Source: Bacteroidota bacterium | GTDB taxonomy: Bacteria > Bacteroidota > Bacteroidia > 2-12-FULL-35-15 | Assembly: GCA_025963715.1 (NCBI GenBank) | Contig: JAOQAG010000038.1 | Location: 1-64,000 of the forward strand | Direction: 5' to 3' | Length of the DNA stretch: 64,000 nt | Shown: positions 6,998 through 15,085 of the stretch, one piece after another | Layout: every line of letters begins with the position of its first letter | How positions within the stretch are numbered: position 1 is the first letter of the stretch | Program-made: the position numbers and the translations under genes | Notes under the pieces: model-generated | Database searches by the model: none | Seen by the model: only the letters and a program-made list of their open reading frames with translations | What the model was told of the DNA's origin: nothing

Positions 6998-9685
6998 ATG
7001 AAACAATACGAACATCAGAAAAATGATCGATGGGCTGCGGTAAAAAGCCGCAGGGACCTTGTTATGCGTATGCAACAGGCTAAAGAACAAATTGATCAGG
7101 AAGAAGAACATGAATCAAATCAAGGCGTTCCTGTTTCCGGAGAATACGATGAATTAGAAGGTTATAATACCGCTAATAAAGAAACCGGCGATCCTGGTGC
7201 GGGATATTACAGAGCAGTGATCCAGGGGAAATTAGACGAATTATGTGATTACGATTCAAAAAAAGGAGAACGGCAGGAAAAAGCTCTTGAACAGGAAGTG
7301 GCAAACCGGAAGCAGCAGCAGAAGGAAGAGGATTTACCGCATAAATTAAAAAGGCAGGAGAAGAAAGCATTGCGGAAACGCGCAAAAGCTGAAAAAGAGA
7401 TTGGGAAAGATCCGAAGGATAAAAAAGCAAAAGCTGAATTCAATAAACAGAACGATGCCATTAAAAAAATAATGGGAGTAACGGAAGCGGACGAAAAGAA
7501 AGCAAAAGAATCCGGCCAGACTATTTTTAATATAAAAGAAAATTATACGGATGATCCTCCTGCTAAAAAAGCGGAAACCTTTGATCCTAAAAAAACTGCT
7601 GAAGAATTAATTGCTGAGCTTACCGAGCATCCTTTTGGAGAAGGTTTACCGGCATACGAAATTAAAATGCTGCTCAGCTATGGTGTTTACGATAGCATGA
7701 GTGAAAGTAGTAAAATAGCATTGGCACGTTTCCTTAAATTATATGTGAGTGATGCAAGCAAGCAGCACCAGGTTTTCGTGGATCAGCCTGATCCTTTTGA
7801 TCCCGCGGTACTGATAAAACTTTTTACACCCGGCACACTGGAGGTGGATTCGAAAATGAAAAAAGAAAATTCGTATGAAAATAGGTGGGTTGCCAATCAT
7901 AAGGACGAAACAGATCTTTCAAAACATCAGCAAAAAAAATTAAAGCGTTTGGAAGGAAAAGGGCATAAGGGGGACGTCATTAATCCGGATGATTACAAAG
8001 AAACGCTGAAATTTGAGAATAAATTTATTGACGTATTAGGTAATTTACAAAAAGAAGCAGCAAAACAAAAAGGACAGGATATTACACCAGTTACGCAGGC
8101 TGCCGATCCGAATACAAGTCAGAAAACAGCAGCTTCGGTTAATGCTGAAGGGACTTCTGATCTTGCGGCTTATTCAGATCTTTATCACATCTCTGTAAAT
8201 TACGTAAGCGGAATAGATACCGGTGATGCAGGACAGGATAAACTGGTTTTATTCAATACGAAATATGCTAACGACAATGAGCTGCTAGCAACTTTCTTTC
8301 CGGATTTGAAAGCAAAAATTGCCAACGGACAAGCGATCACTGTAGATGATGTGAAAAACCGGGACATGTTTCCATGGCTTCCCACGGATTTAAAAAATGA
8401 CAAGGGCTGGGTAAAGGTAAATGTATCACAAGAAACTCTTGAAGCTGAAACTAAACCTGCTCAATCTCTATTAATAAATAAATATACAAAGATACTTCCC
8501 CATACTTTTGGTGCGCAAACGGCGCTCACAAATACGTTGCAAACAGGTGTGTTTTCTTTTGTTGAAAAAAATAAATGGCCTCTTTTAACTGCGGGTGCAG
8601 TAACAGCGGGAACGGGATTGTTTTTTATAGGAAAAGATATTTTCGTGCCGGATCTGAAATCCGGCAACTGGGAAAAAGACCTGGCAAGTATTACGCGGTT
8701 TATTCCAAAGCAAACGTTCAAGATTGGTTTCGGGCAAACCTATTCACAAGGCCTTACTAATTTTGCTCCATGGAAAGGAAGTTTCGCATTTGATCCTTCT
8801 AAAACTGATCCTGCTCCATCCGGTGATTTGAAAAGTTTTACCGGAACAGATTTTATTAAAAAAGTTGATCCGCTTGATCTTCGCGCAAAGCATATCAGTC
8901 CTTTAGCATTGGATGCAACTTTTCAGCTCGGGCAGGAAAGTAAACGATTGGGTGATCCATGGCTCAATAATAATTTCGAAGCGTATGCAAAAGCAAGATA
9001 TTATTATGAAACCAACAGCACGGATATTAATTTATTTCAAATGGCCGAATGGGCGAAACTGCATTTCGATGCTCCAAAGGCGCTCGACATGATAAAAACA
9101 GGCACTACAACCGACATTACGAAAAATTTTGCTACTAACCCTGCAGCAAAACTCGATTTTCAAACCGGGGGGCTGTACACGTTTAAAACAGGCGCAATAA
9201 AATTTACAACCGGTGTGGACTATCTTTCCATGAATAATCTTGATCCAAGTGATAAACTTTACAGGGCCTTTTTATTTAAAACGGCTTATGAGCAAACGAT
9301 AAAACTGGACCTGGGTAAAAAAATGCCGCCTGCCGATTTGAAAGTGTCCGGTAATGTAAGTTCGGGCGTTTCGGATATTGATAATAATTTTATGGCGAAA
9401 AAGGACATTACGCAGTATGGTGCAAATCTAACCCTGGATTTTAAAAAGCAGAACGGCACCACAAAACAAGCGACGAGCATTGGACTTGGCTATTCCGGAG
9501 CAGCCGTTACCGATCCCAATAAATCCCAGGGGCAAACCACTACAACAGATGCGCTGAATGCCAGTTTAAAATTCAATGCAGCGAATACAAAATGGTTCCA
9601 GTTTGATGTGGGATTGGATCTCACAAAATCGCTACAGAACAAAAGTAGCTCCGGCAGCCTGTTTGTTGTTATCCGTCCAAAATAA
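6998..9685 (+). CDS. Large protein of unknown function paired with the eCIS-type ATPase
   Basis: An 895-residue protein that I do not recognise. There is no signal peptide. Residues 1-190 are very hydrophilic and predicted to be coiled or disordered (Lys-, Glu- and Gln-rich). Residues 200-290 look like a small helical domain, and 290-400 are again charged. Near residues 527-543 there is one hydrophobic, Gly/Ala-rich helix (LLTAGAVTAGTGLFFIG). The last 300 or so residues alternate polar and apolar positions in repeated 10-12 residue strands with aromatic girdles, and end in FVVIRPK, which looks like a beta-barrel or beta-sandwich. A barrel-like end without an export signal would fit a cargo delivered by another machine, but that is inference. 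It lacks the FVDNRPEA-type segment of DUF4157 eCIS proteins. Its gene directly follows the ATPase. Confidence 0.6.
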   Translation: MKQYEHQKNDRWAAVKSRRDLVMRMQQAKEQIDQEEEHESNQGVPVSGEYDELEGYNTANKETGDPGAGYYRAVIQGKLDELCDYDSKKGERQEKALEQEVANRKQQQKEEDLPHKLKRQEKKALRKRAKAEKEIGKDPKDKKAKAEFNKQNDAIKKIMGVTEADEKKAKESGQTIFNIKENYTDDPPAKKAETFDPKKTAEELIAELTEHPFGEGLPAYEIKMLLSYGVYDSMSESSKIALARFLKLYVSDASKQHQVFVDQPDPFDPAVLIKLFTPGTLEVDSKMKKENSYENRWVANHKDETDLSKHQQKKLKRLEGKGHKGDVINPDDYKETLKFENKFIDVLGNLQKEAAKQKGQDITPVTQAADPNTSQKTAASVNAEGTSDLAAYSDLYHISVNYVSGIDTGDAGQDKLVLFNTKYANDNELLATFFPDLKAKIANGQAITVDDVKNRDMFPWLPTDLKNDKGWVKVNVSQETLEAETKPAQSLLINKYTKILPHTFGAQTALTNTLQTGVFSFVEKNKWPLLTAGAVTAGTGLFFIGKDIFVPDLKSGNWEKDLASITRFIPKQTFKIGFGQTYSQGLTNFAPWKGSFAFDPSKTDPAPSGDLKSFTGTDFIKKVDPLDLRAKHISPLALDATFQLGQESKRLGDPWLNNNFEAYAKARYYYETNSTDINLFQMAEWAKLHFDAPKALDMIKTGTTTDITKNFATNPAAKLDFQTGGLYTFKTGAIKFTTGVDYLSMNNLDPSDKLYRAFLFKTAYEQTIKLDLGKKMPPADLKVSGNVSSGVSDIDNNFMAKKDITQYGANLTLDFKKQNGTTKQATSIGLGYSGAAVTDPNKSQGQTTTTDALNASLKFNAANTKWFQFDVGLDLTKSLQNKSSSGSLFVVIRPK

Positions 9686-9782
9686 AGTGAAAAAACTTGA
9701 CAACAGTCAAAGGAACTTTCATCTGCAGATAATTCAAAATTTATTTAATATCTTTATTACATCCGTGTGGATAATAAAGAAT

Positions 9783-11216
9783 ATGAAAAAATACACAACA
9801 TCATTGCTGAAAAAACTGGTCTTATTTATTTTATTCCTTCCCGCATCACTATCAGCACAGCAGGTGGAATTAGGAGTAAGTAAGATCAGCTCCTATGTGC
9901 ATAGTGAAGCATTTACAACAGATGGTGAAAAAATAAAATGCCAGGGAAAATTAAAAAAAGGCCTCTTCCAGGGAAAATGGAAATGTTATTACAGTGATGG
10001 AACACTTTTCAGTGAAACCAATTGGAATAAAGATCAGATTACCGGGCAGCGCATCATTTATTTTAAGAATGGGCACATCAAAGAGATCACTAACTGGAAA
10101 GAAGGGAAAATGAATGGCAAAGCGGAGGTGTGGTTTGAGAACGGACAGAAACAAAGTGAAAGTTTCTTTAAAAATGATTCGCTTGACGGACCGGCAATAA
10201 TTTGGTACGAGAGTGGAAAAGAATTATGCTCACTAAGTTATGATAATGGCGCAATAACGGGCTTTTTTGAAGAGCTTTATGAAAATGGGAATGCTAAAGT
10301 AGCGTGCTTTTATGTAAAGGGTGGGATTTCTGGAATATTAAAAGAATGGTATGAAAACGGGACTGTCAAAAGCGAATTTTACTATAAAAATGGAATGGTA
10401 GACGGAACTTCAGCCTATTACTTCAGAAATGAAAAGATCAAAGAAACATCAGAATATAAAAACAATAAGCTAAATGGAATAACAACTGAATGGGATAGTT
10501 TAGGAGCCAGGTTGGAGGAAGATCTATATAGGGATGACATCTTAGTAATGCGGCGTTTTTTTTATACCAATGGGAATAAATTTATGGAAGCACCATTTAC
10601 CAATGGGTTTGAAAATGGGCTTCAAACGTCGTGGTACAGCTCGGGAGAGAAGCACGTTGAAACCATGTATAAAAATGGAAAAAAAGAAGGGAAATTGCGG
10701 GAATTTCACGAAAACGGAACAATTGCTTCACTGGCTGTATACAGAAACGATTTGCTTGACAGTATTGAAACAAAATGGTTTGAGAACGGAAATATTCAAT
10801 CAAGGATTTATTATAAAGAAGGGAAACGCGCAGGCAGCGCCATAACGTGGTTTGAAAACGGGCAAAAACATTCCGAGGGTAATTATGATAGCAATGGTAT
10901 CCCGTATGGAAAAACGTATTCATGGAGCAGCAACGGCAACCTGGCTTTTGAAGCACAATTTTCAAACGGCAAAATGGAAGGCCCGGTTAAATTCTGGCAT
11001 GAAAACGGAAAAAAATCATCTGAATCCAATTATAAAAACGGAGAGCTTAATGGACAATTCACTTCCTGGTACGATACTGGCAAAAAAGAATCAGAAGGAA
11101 AATATAGAGCAGGAAAAAGAGAAGGTGTTTTTCTTTATTACAATAAAGATGGAAAACCGGAAAAGAAAATATATTATGAAAATGGCAAGGAGATAAAGAC
11201 GGAAGAAATAAAATAA
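9783..11216 (+). CDS. Secreted MORN-repeat (YwqK-like) protein
   Basis: A 477-residue exported protein made almost entirely of about 17 repeats of roughly 23 residues, each with the pattern 'G....W..NG....E..Y..G...G', typical of MORN/YwqK repeats. I chose the ATG at 9783 because it begins a clear signal peptide (MKKY, hydrophobic core, LSAQQ); the longer frame overlaps the previous gene. Databases often label this family as a YwqK antitoxin, but the signal peptide places it in the envelope, so that label should not be taken literally. The spacing of 97 bp from the upstream gene, with a TATCTTTA box in between, suggests its own promoter. Its function is unknown; the repeats probably form an elongated beta-hairpin sheet. 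Confidence 0.75.
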   Translation: MKKYTTSLLKKLVLFILFLPASLSAQQVELGVSKISSYVHSEAFTTDGEKIKCQGKLKKGLFQGKWKCYYSDGTLFSETNWNKDQITGQRIIYFKNGHIKEITNWKEGKMNGKAEVWFENGQKQSESFFKNDSLDGPAIIWYESGKELCSLSYDNGAITGFFEELYENGNAKVACFYVKGGISGILKEWYENGTVKSEFYYKNGMVDGTSAYYFRNEKIKETSEYKNNKLNGITTEWDSLGARLEEDLYRDDILVMRRFFYTNGNKFMEAPFTNGFENGLQTSWYSSGEKHVETMYKNGKKEGKLREFHENGTIASLAVYRNDLLDSIETKWFENGNIQSRIYYKEGKRAGSAITWFENGQKHSEGNYDSNGIPYGKTYSWSSNGNLAFEAQFSNGKMEGPVKFWHENGKKSSESNYKNGELNGQFTSWYDTGKKESEGKYRAGKREGVFLYYNKDGKPEKKIYYENGKEIKTEEIK

Positions 11217-11360
11217 AAACATCTCTATGGAAAAAGAAATTTCAGGAAGCAGCGGAAGTTACTTCCATACTAAATCTCTAAAATAAATGTTTAGATCCTG
11301 AAAGCGCCTGTAAAAGCATTTTCAGATCCTCATTTTTTTTGATTAACTTTAAGGTTGAAT

Positions 11361-11486
11361 ATGAAAAAAGTGGTTATCCTCCTTATTGCAGGTGTGTTGT
11401 TGCTTTCGGCCTGTAATAGCTCAAAAGGCAGGGGATTGTACGTGAAAAAGCATTCGAAAAAATGCGGAACCTGCCCGGTATGGTAA
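11361..11486 (+). CDS. 41-residue Cys-rich lipoprotein
   Basis: A very short gene with all the marks of a real one. The ATG starts a lipoprotein signal (MKKVVILL..., lipobox LSAC with Cys18). The mature part is only 24 residues, basic in the middle (VKKHSKK), and ends in CGTCPVW. The paired cysteines and the terminal Pro-Val-Trp look deliberate. It lies 20 bp upstream of a thioredoxin-like gene, which suggests a redox or metal-binding link. I recall similar tiny 'CPxW' lipoproteins in other Bacteroidota, but cannot name a family. Its function is unknown. Confidence 0.6.
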   Translation: MKKVVILLIAGVLLLSACNSSKGRGLYVKKHSKKCGTCPVW

Positions 11487-11506
11487 TTGCCGCTAAAAAT
11501 TAATCT

Positions 11507-11980
11507 ATGCTCCGGATCAGCTCCATTATCATCGCTTTTTTTATTTTGTCCTCCTTTAGCGGCGATGAAACCTACAATGGAAAATTTATTGGAAAAAAAA
11601 TAGCTGAAACTCCTTTCGGAGATTATGTAAAAACAGATCTGCCGGGAACTAACGTGATCATGCTGGTGTCTTATGGTTGTTCGCATTGCTGGGATGCAAC
11701 CGTGGCGATGGATAAATTAAAAAAAGAAAAATTAATTGATACTCTCTTCATTCTCGGAAACGGAACCACGGAAGAAAAAGAAGAATTCAAACAAAATACA
11801 AACACGGATTATCCAACCATTGATTATGATTTCCAGGAAATGAAAGCGAAGATCTTTGCCATTGATCCGGATTTTCCACCGCCACCCTGCGCAATTCTCG
11901 TTATTGATAATATTATCACTGCCGTATTTATTGATATGCCATCAGCAAAACAATTAAAAAAAATCACAGCAAAAAAATAA
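11507..11980 (+). CDS. Exported thioredoxin-fold-like protein with CSHC motif
   Basis: A 157-residue protein with an N-terminal signal or anchor (MLRISSIIIAFFILSSFS). The segment 'NVIMLVSYGCSHCWDATVAMDKLK' near residues 48-71 matches the thioredoxin-fold beta strand followed by a CxxC active site (Cys-Ser-His-Cys) and helix. A Pro-rich PPPPCAIL segment lies where the cis-proline loop is expected. It is therefore probably a periplasmic thiol oxidoreductase of the DsbA/TlpA type, although the rest is divergent. The 41-residue Cys-rich lipoprotein is directly upstream and could be a substrate or partner. Confidence 0.6.
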   Translation: MLRISSIIIAFFILSSFSGDETYNGKFIGKKIAETPFGDYVKTDLPGTNVIMLVSYGCSHCWDATVAMDKLKKEKLIDTLFILGNGTTEEKEEFKQNTNTDYPTIDYDFQEMKAKIFAIDPDFPPPPCAILVIDNIITAVFIDMPSAKQLKKITAKK

Positions 11981-12050
11981 GATATTCAAAACTGCTGTAT
12001 CTTTTTATACGAATACCGTTATTAAAAAAGTAACTAATAAAATAATTAGC

Positions 12051-12509
12051 ATGAAAAAAATTACCATTTTGTTTTTTGCAATCATTGCTTTTAAAGCGGT
12101 GTCTGCACAAATGATGATTGCTACCATGGAAGTAAAGGAACCTATTCCGGGTACCTGCAGCGAAAAAACGGTATATGCATTATTTGGTGGTTTTAAAGGG
12201 CAAACACAGGCGGTACCTCCGATCACGGAAAAAGAAATGATGAAAAAATTGCAGGAGGAACTGGCTTTCTTAAAAGAAAATCCGCATTATAAAGGCACGC
12301 TCATGATGAGCTGCATCATCAATTGCAAAGGCGAAATGGTAAGATGCGAAGTAGATAATAAATCCGGGAACGATCAGCTGGATCAGCAGGTGCTGGCGAT
12401 CTTCAATACATTTAAAACCTGGGGCGCCGGTACGCTCAATGGTAATGCCGTTGATTGTGTGGAGCTGTTCAGCATCGATATTAAAAAAGGAAAAGTGAAG
12501 ATGGAGTAG
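12051..12509 (+). CDS. Secreted TonB C-terminal-like domain protein
   Basis: A 152-residue protein with a Sec signal (MKKITILFFAIIAFKAVSAQ). The mature part has the layout of a TonB C-terminal domain: a strand with a basic 'NCKGEMVRCEV' turn, a helix 'LDQQVLAIFNTFKTW', a 'G.LNG.AVD' turn and a final strand. It lacks the N-terminal transmembrane anchor and Pro-rich linker of a true TonB, so it cannot transduce energy in the usual way. Three or four extra cysteines may form disulfides. Free TonB-C-like secreted proteins are common in Bacteroidota and are mostly uncharacterised. A near-consensus TATCTTTT box lies about 50 bp upstream. Confidence 0.6.
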   Translation: MKKITILFFAIIAFKAVSAQMMIATMEVKEPIPGTCSEKTVYALFGGFKGQTQAVPPITEKEMMKKLQEELAFLKENPHYKGTLMMSCIINCKGEMVRCEVDNKSGNDQLDQQVLAIFNTFKTWGAGTLNGNAVDCVELFSIDIKKGKVKME

Positions 12510-12611
12510 TCTTCGCGCGTTATCGCGACCGCTTGTCGCCATAGTTTTAGCTGTGACACAATGCTTTTCGCCCGGAGTAATCTCATTAAAGTAAATCCAA
12601 CATTTTTCTCT

Positions 12612-12671
12612 ACCACATAAGGCACAAAGAAACACATAAGACGTGGTGTGTTTCTTTGTACCTTATGTGGT
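12612..12671. repeat. Long inverted repeat in a gene-free stretch
   Basis: Two 24-bp arms (12612-12635 and 12648-12671) pair at 23 of 24 positions around a 12-base loop. The same 'ccttatgtgg / cacaaagaaacac' wording recurs singly near 14950-14982. The surrounding gap (12510-13029) otherwise holds AT-rich sequence with no gene. This may be a transcript-end hairpin or a small mobile or palindromic element; there is no T tract typical of a terminator. Confidence 0.8.
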
Positions 12672-13014
12672 TAATTGGATACGCGGTTGCGATAAGGTTT
12701 TAACGTAATTTTTCTTAGGTGCAAAATTCCGGATCCGCATTTAATTTTACTTCTATATTGTTTTTTATTCCATTATTTTATTTGGCTAGTACGTCCATCT
12801 GCACATCAGTAATCTGCACATCAATTATCTCCTACCCACTTTCCGGACAAAATTTCCGCTAAATTATTTTTTACCTGAAATTTTTTCAGGCTATTCAGTA
12901 TAAACAGGAAAATGTGTCATTATAAAATACTGTTTTTTGAATTGGAACAGCAATTGACGTTCACGAAACATCAATTTAAAAATCAAAAAAATAATCATTA
13001 ACAATTAAAAAAAC

Positions 13015-13021
13015 AGGAGGA
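13015..13021 (+). promoter_or_regulatory. Strong Shine-Dalgarno site (AGGAGGA)
   Basis: A perfect anti-SD match eight bases before the hsp20 ATG. Most genes in this window start after AT-rich sequence with no such site, so translation of hsp20 appears specially boosted. Confidence 0.75.
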
Positions 13022-13029
13022 ACCTAATT

Positions 13030-13485
13030 ATGACCTTAGTAAATTTTAAAAAACCAGCAGATCACGTAGTATTTAACTCGCCATTTTCCGGCCTGATGGA
13101 AAATTTTTTCAGAGACAGCCTTTTAACCAGGGAGCATGCTTCTTTTGTACCGGCAGTAAATATCTCGGAAGAAGAAAGCAAATTCAATGTTGAATTATCG
13201 GCACCAGGATTTGTAAAAAGCGATTTCAAGATCGAATTGAACAAAAATGTATTGACCGTTTCGGGCGAGCACAAAACCGAAAAAGAAGTGAAAGAAGAAG
13301 TGAAAGAAAAAACATTTACCCGTAAAGAATTTAATTACGGCTCGTTCCACCGCAGCTTTACGTTGCCGGAAGGGGTCAATGCAGAAACCATCGATGCAAA
13401 ATATGAAAATGGTATTCTGAACATTGCATTGCCTAAAAAGGAAAAAGAAAAACAAGCAGATTCAAGAGCAATTACCATTTCCTAA
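13030..13485 (+). CDS. Small heat-shock protein, Hsp20/alpha-crystallin family
   Basis: A 151-residue ATP-independent holdase chaperone of the cytoplasm. The alpha-crystallin domain covers about residues 40-140: 'PAVNISEEESKFNVELSAPGF', 'NVLTVSGEHK', the 'SFHRSFTLPEGV' segment and the diagnostic 'YENGILNIALPKK' (the A-x-x-x-G-x-L-x-I-x-L/P type motif). A charged insert of Lys and Glu (KTEKEVKEEVKEK) sits in the loop of the domain. It has a strong SD site. The next small gene begins 12 bp downstream. No CIRCE or other heat-shock operator is visible in the upstream 500 bp. Confidence 0.92.
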   Translation: MTLVNFKKPADHVVFNSPFSGLMENFFRDSLLTREHASFVPAVNISEEESKFNVELSAPGFVKSDFKIELNKNVLTVSGEHKTEKEVKEEVKEKTFTRKEFNYGSFHRSFTLPEGVNAETIDAKYENGILNIALPKKEKEKQADSRAITIS

Positions 13486-13497
13486 AAACGAAAAAAG

Positions 13498-13719
13498 ATG
13501 ATGAATACAGCAATCATGTTGAGCCTGCTCCTTGTGAGCGGCATAGTACTGATGATCTCGGAAGGAGACAAGTTGTTCAGTAAAAAAAGCAAGCGTTATT
13601 CCGGGGTGCAAATTCCGGCGGAATGCGAGAATAGTGGAGTTGAGAACAACCTGTTTCCCGACGATAAAAGCAACGGGGTTAACTTGCTTGATTTTTCAGG
13701 CGGTACACTGGGGATTTGA
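13498..13719 (+). CDS. Small single-pass membrane protein downstream of hsp20
   Basis: A 73-residue protein that I do not recognise. Residues 4-20 form one hydrophobic helix (IMLSLLLVSGIVLMI), followed by a basic stretch (FSKKSKR) and an acidic, polar tail ending DFSGGTLGI. The positive residues after the helix suggest a cytoplasmic C-terminus. It lies 12 bp after hsp20 and ahead of a good terminator, so the two form a bicistron. It may be a stress-related membrane peptide, but this is guilt by association only. Confidence 0.6.
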   Translation: MMNTAIMLSLLLVSGIVLMISEGDKLFSKKSKRYSGVQIPAECENSGVENNLFPDDKSNGVNLLDFSGGTLGI

Positions 13720-13746
13720 AGATTGTTGTTTTTGTTGTGTTTGGTG

Positions 13747-13787
13747 AAGCCACAGTTACGCTGTAAAGCGGAAGCTGTGGCTTTTTT
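13747..13787 (+). terminator. Rho-independent terminator of the hsp20 operon
   Basis: AAGCCACAG pairs with CTGTGGCTT around a 19-base loop and is followed by a T tract. It sits 28 bases after the small membrane protein gene. The opposite strand lacks a T tract, so it serves only the plus strand. Confidence 0.82.
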
Positions 13788-13791
13788 ATAT

Positions 13792-14418
13792 TTATCTGGC
13801 TGCAACTAATACCGGCGCTGGATTGTCAAGCGCATCTTTTGCCTGTACCAGCAAAATCAATGCTTTGTTTTCTTTCTCTTCGGCATTCTGTAAATTGGCC
13901 AGGATGGCGGCATTGCTCAATTGTGCATACGCTTCTTCCCGCAGCTCAATCGCCAGCCGGTAACTGCGAACGGCGTTCAACAACAAGCGTTTTGCTTCGA
14001 TGGTGCTGCCATCATTCGTGTCGTATTTTTTGAGTGTTTGTATGAATGCCGACTTGGTGAGTTGAAATTCCATCCGGTTGTTGTAGGCCTGTAACTCGGA
14101 TGCGGCGAGTTTTTGTACTTCTGATTTTTTGATCCATGCCGCTGCTTCATTCAGCAGGCGGTCTTTTTCTGCTCCTTTTTTTGTCAGCGCTTCTTTATTC
14201 AATTGTTTTGCTTTGGCTGCCGATTCATCCGATTGGAGCAATAACTCGGAAGGATCCTGTACCATCGAAAATTCCCTGCGTTCGGCTTCTGTAAAGTGTG
14301 CATAACCGAGCACATAATTAGCGTCAGCTTGAAATGCCAGGTTGGCGGGCGTTTGGCTTTTTACCATTACCTGAATGATAACTGCCAACAATGTTGCGAT
14401 GTAAACTTTTGTTTTCAT
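13792..14418 (-). CDS. Secreted helical protein of unknown function
   Basis: A 208-residue protein with a signal peptide (MKTKVYIATLLAVIIQVMVKSQ). The mature chain is almost wholly alpha-helical, Ala/Leu/Lys/Glu-rich, with heptad-like spacing ('SAAKAKQLNKEALTKKGAEKDRLLNEAAAWIKKSE', split here only by reading), resembling a tandem-helix or TPR-like solenoid. I recognise no family. It is transcribed towards the hsp20 operon and has a long gap upstream. Confidence 0.6.
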   Translation of the reverse strand: MKTKVYIATLLAVIIQVMVKSQTPANLAFQADANYVLGYAHFTEAERREFSMVQDPSELLLQSDESAAKAKQLNKEALTKKGAEKDRLLNEAAAWIKKSEVQKLAASELQAYNNRMEFQLTKSAFIQTLKKYDTNDGSTIEAKRLLLNAVRSYRLAIELREEAYAQLSNAAILANLQNAEEKENKALILLVQAKDALDNPAPVLVAAR

Positions 14419-15085
14419 AACGGTCGTGTTTTAAATAGGTGAGTATGTGCATGTGTCTTTTAATTTTTTTATGACGGAAAATATAATTTGTATAATTATT
14501 TTAATCTGCAGGCGGGTGTTTATTTGCCGTTTTGTACGCATGCTTTTTATTTAAGTTTTTGTTTTCGCAGATAGATATGAACAGGCTGTGTTCATTAGTT
14601 TTAAAGGGTTTTAGAATCGTTTGAAAATCAAAACCTTGGTGCCGGATACAACGTACAAAAGGAGGTTTGCTTTTATTCTGGTATCAAGTCTTTAGTATCA
14701 AGTATCAAGTACTGCGTGACATTCGTATCAAGTCATTAGTATACTGTGTAAAGGTCGTTCTCTAAAATTCAACAGGTACAGGATACATTGCATTCGCCAA
14801 CTCTTTTGATTCTTTTGTTTTCTTTTGTGGTTCAAATTGCACGTTGGTATGTTACATCTCCGGCTTTTGCTTTCTTTTGTTTCTTTTGTGGTTCAAATTG
14901 CACATTGGTATGCTATACCTCAATTTCACGTTGGTATGTTACATCTAACCTTATGTGTTTCTATGTTCCTTATGTGGTAGAAATTTTTTTCGGTAAGCAT
15001 TTAATTTTAACAAAAATTAAATGTTACAATCTCAAATAAGTATTAATTTAGTTTAGGATTTACACAACATAAAAACGTCCGTTGC
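14419..15085. repeat. Long gene-free stretch with direct repeats
   Basis: No gene is supported here. A 39-bp unit at 14821-14859 is repeated with a few changes at 14882-14919, and its second half again at 14927-14946. The wording 'ttcttttgttttcttttgtggttcaaatt' within it is found inverted at about 33779-33810. 'gtatcaagt' is repeated at about 14689-14735. The only open frame crossing this area is made of the repeat itself. Confidence 0.7.

Noticed and set aside
5576-9685. A full contractile injection locus
   Set aside because: No tube, sheath, baseplate, spike or DUF4157 protein is encoded in the window. Only the ATPase is of that type.
9783-11216. Antitoxin role for the MORN/YwqK-like protein
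   Set aside because: The protein has a signal peptide, so it acts outside the cytoplasm. No toxin gene is adjacent.
4939-12600. An integrated element using tRNA-Lys as attachment site
   Set aside because: By eye there is no second copy of the tRNA 3' end downstream and no integrase gene, so integration is not supported, although the following genes look accessory.
14788-15039. An 83-codon frame upstream of the TPR gene at 15086
   Set aside because: Its protein is simply the translation of the direct repeats (recurring FFC/SFVV and WYVTS words), so it is not a gene.
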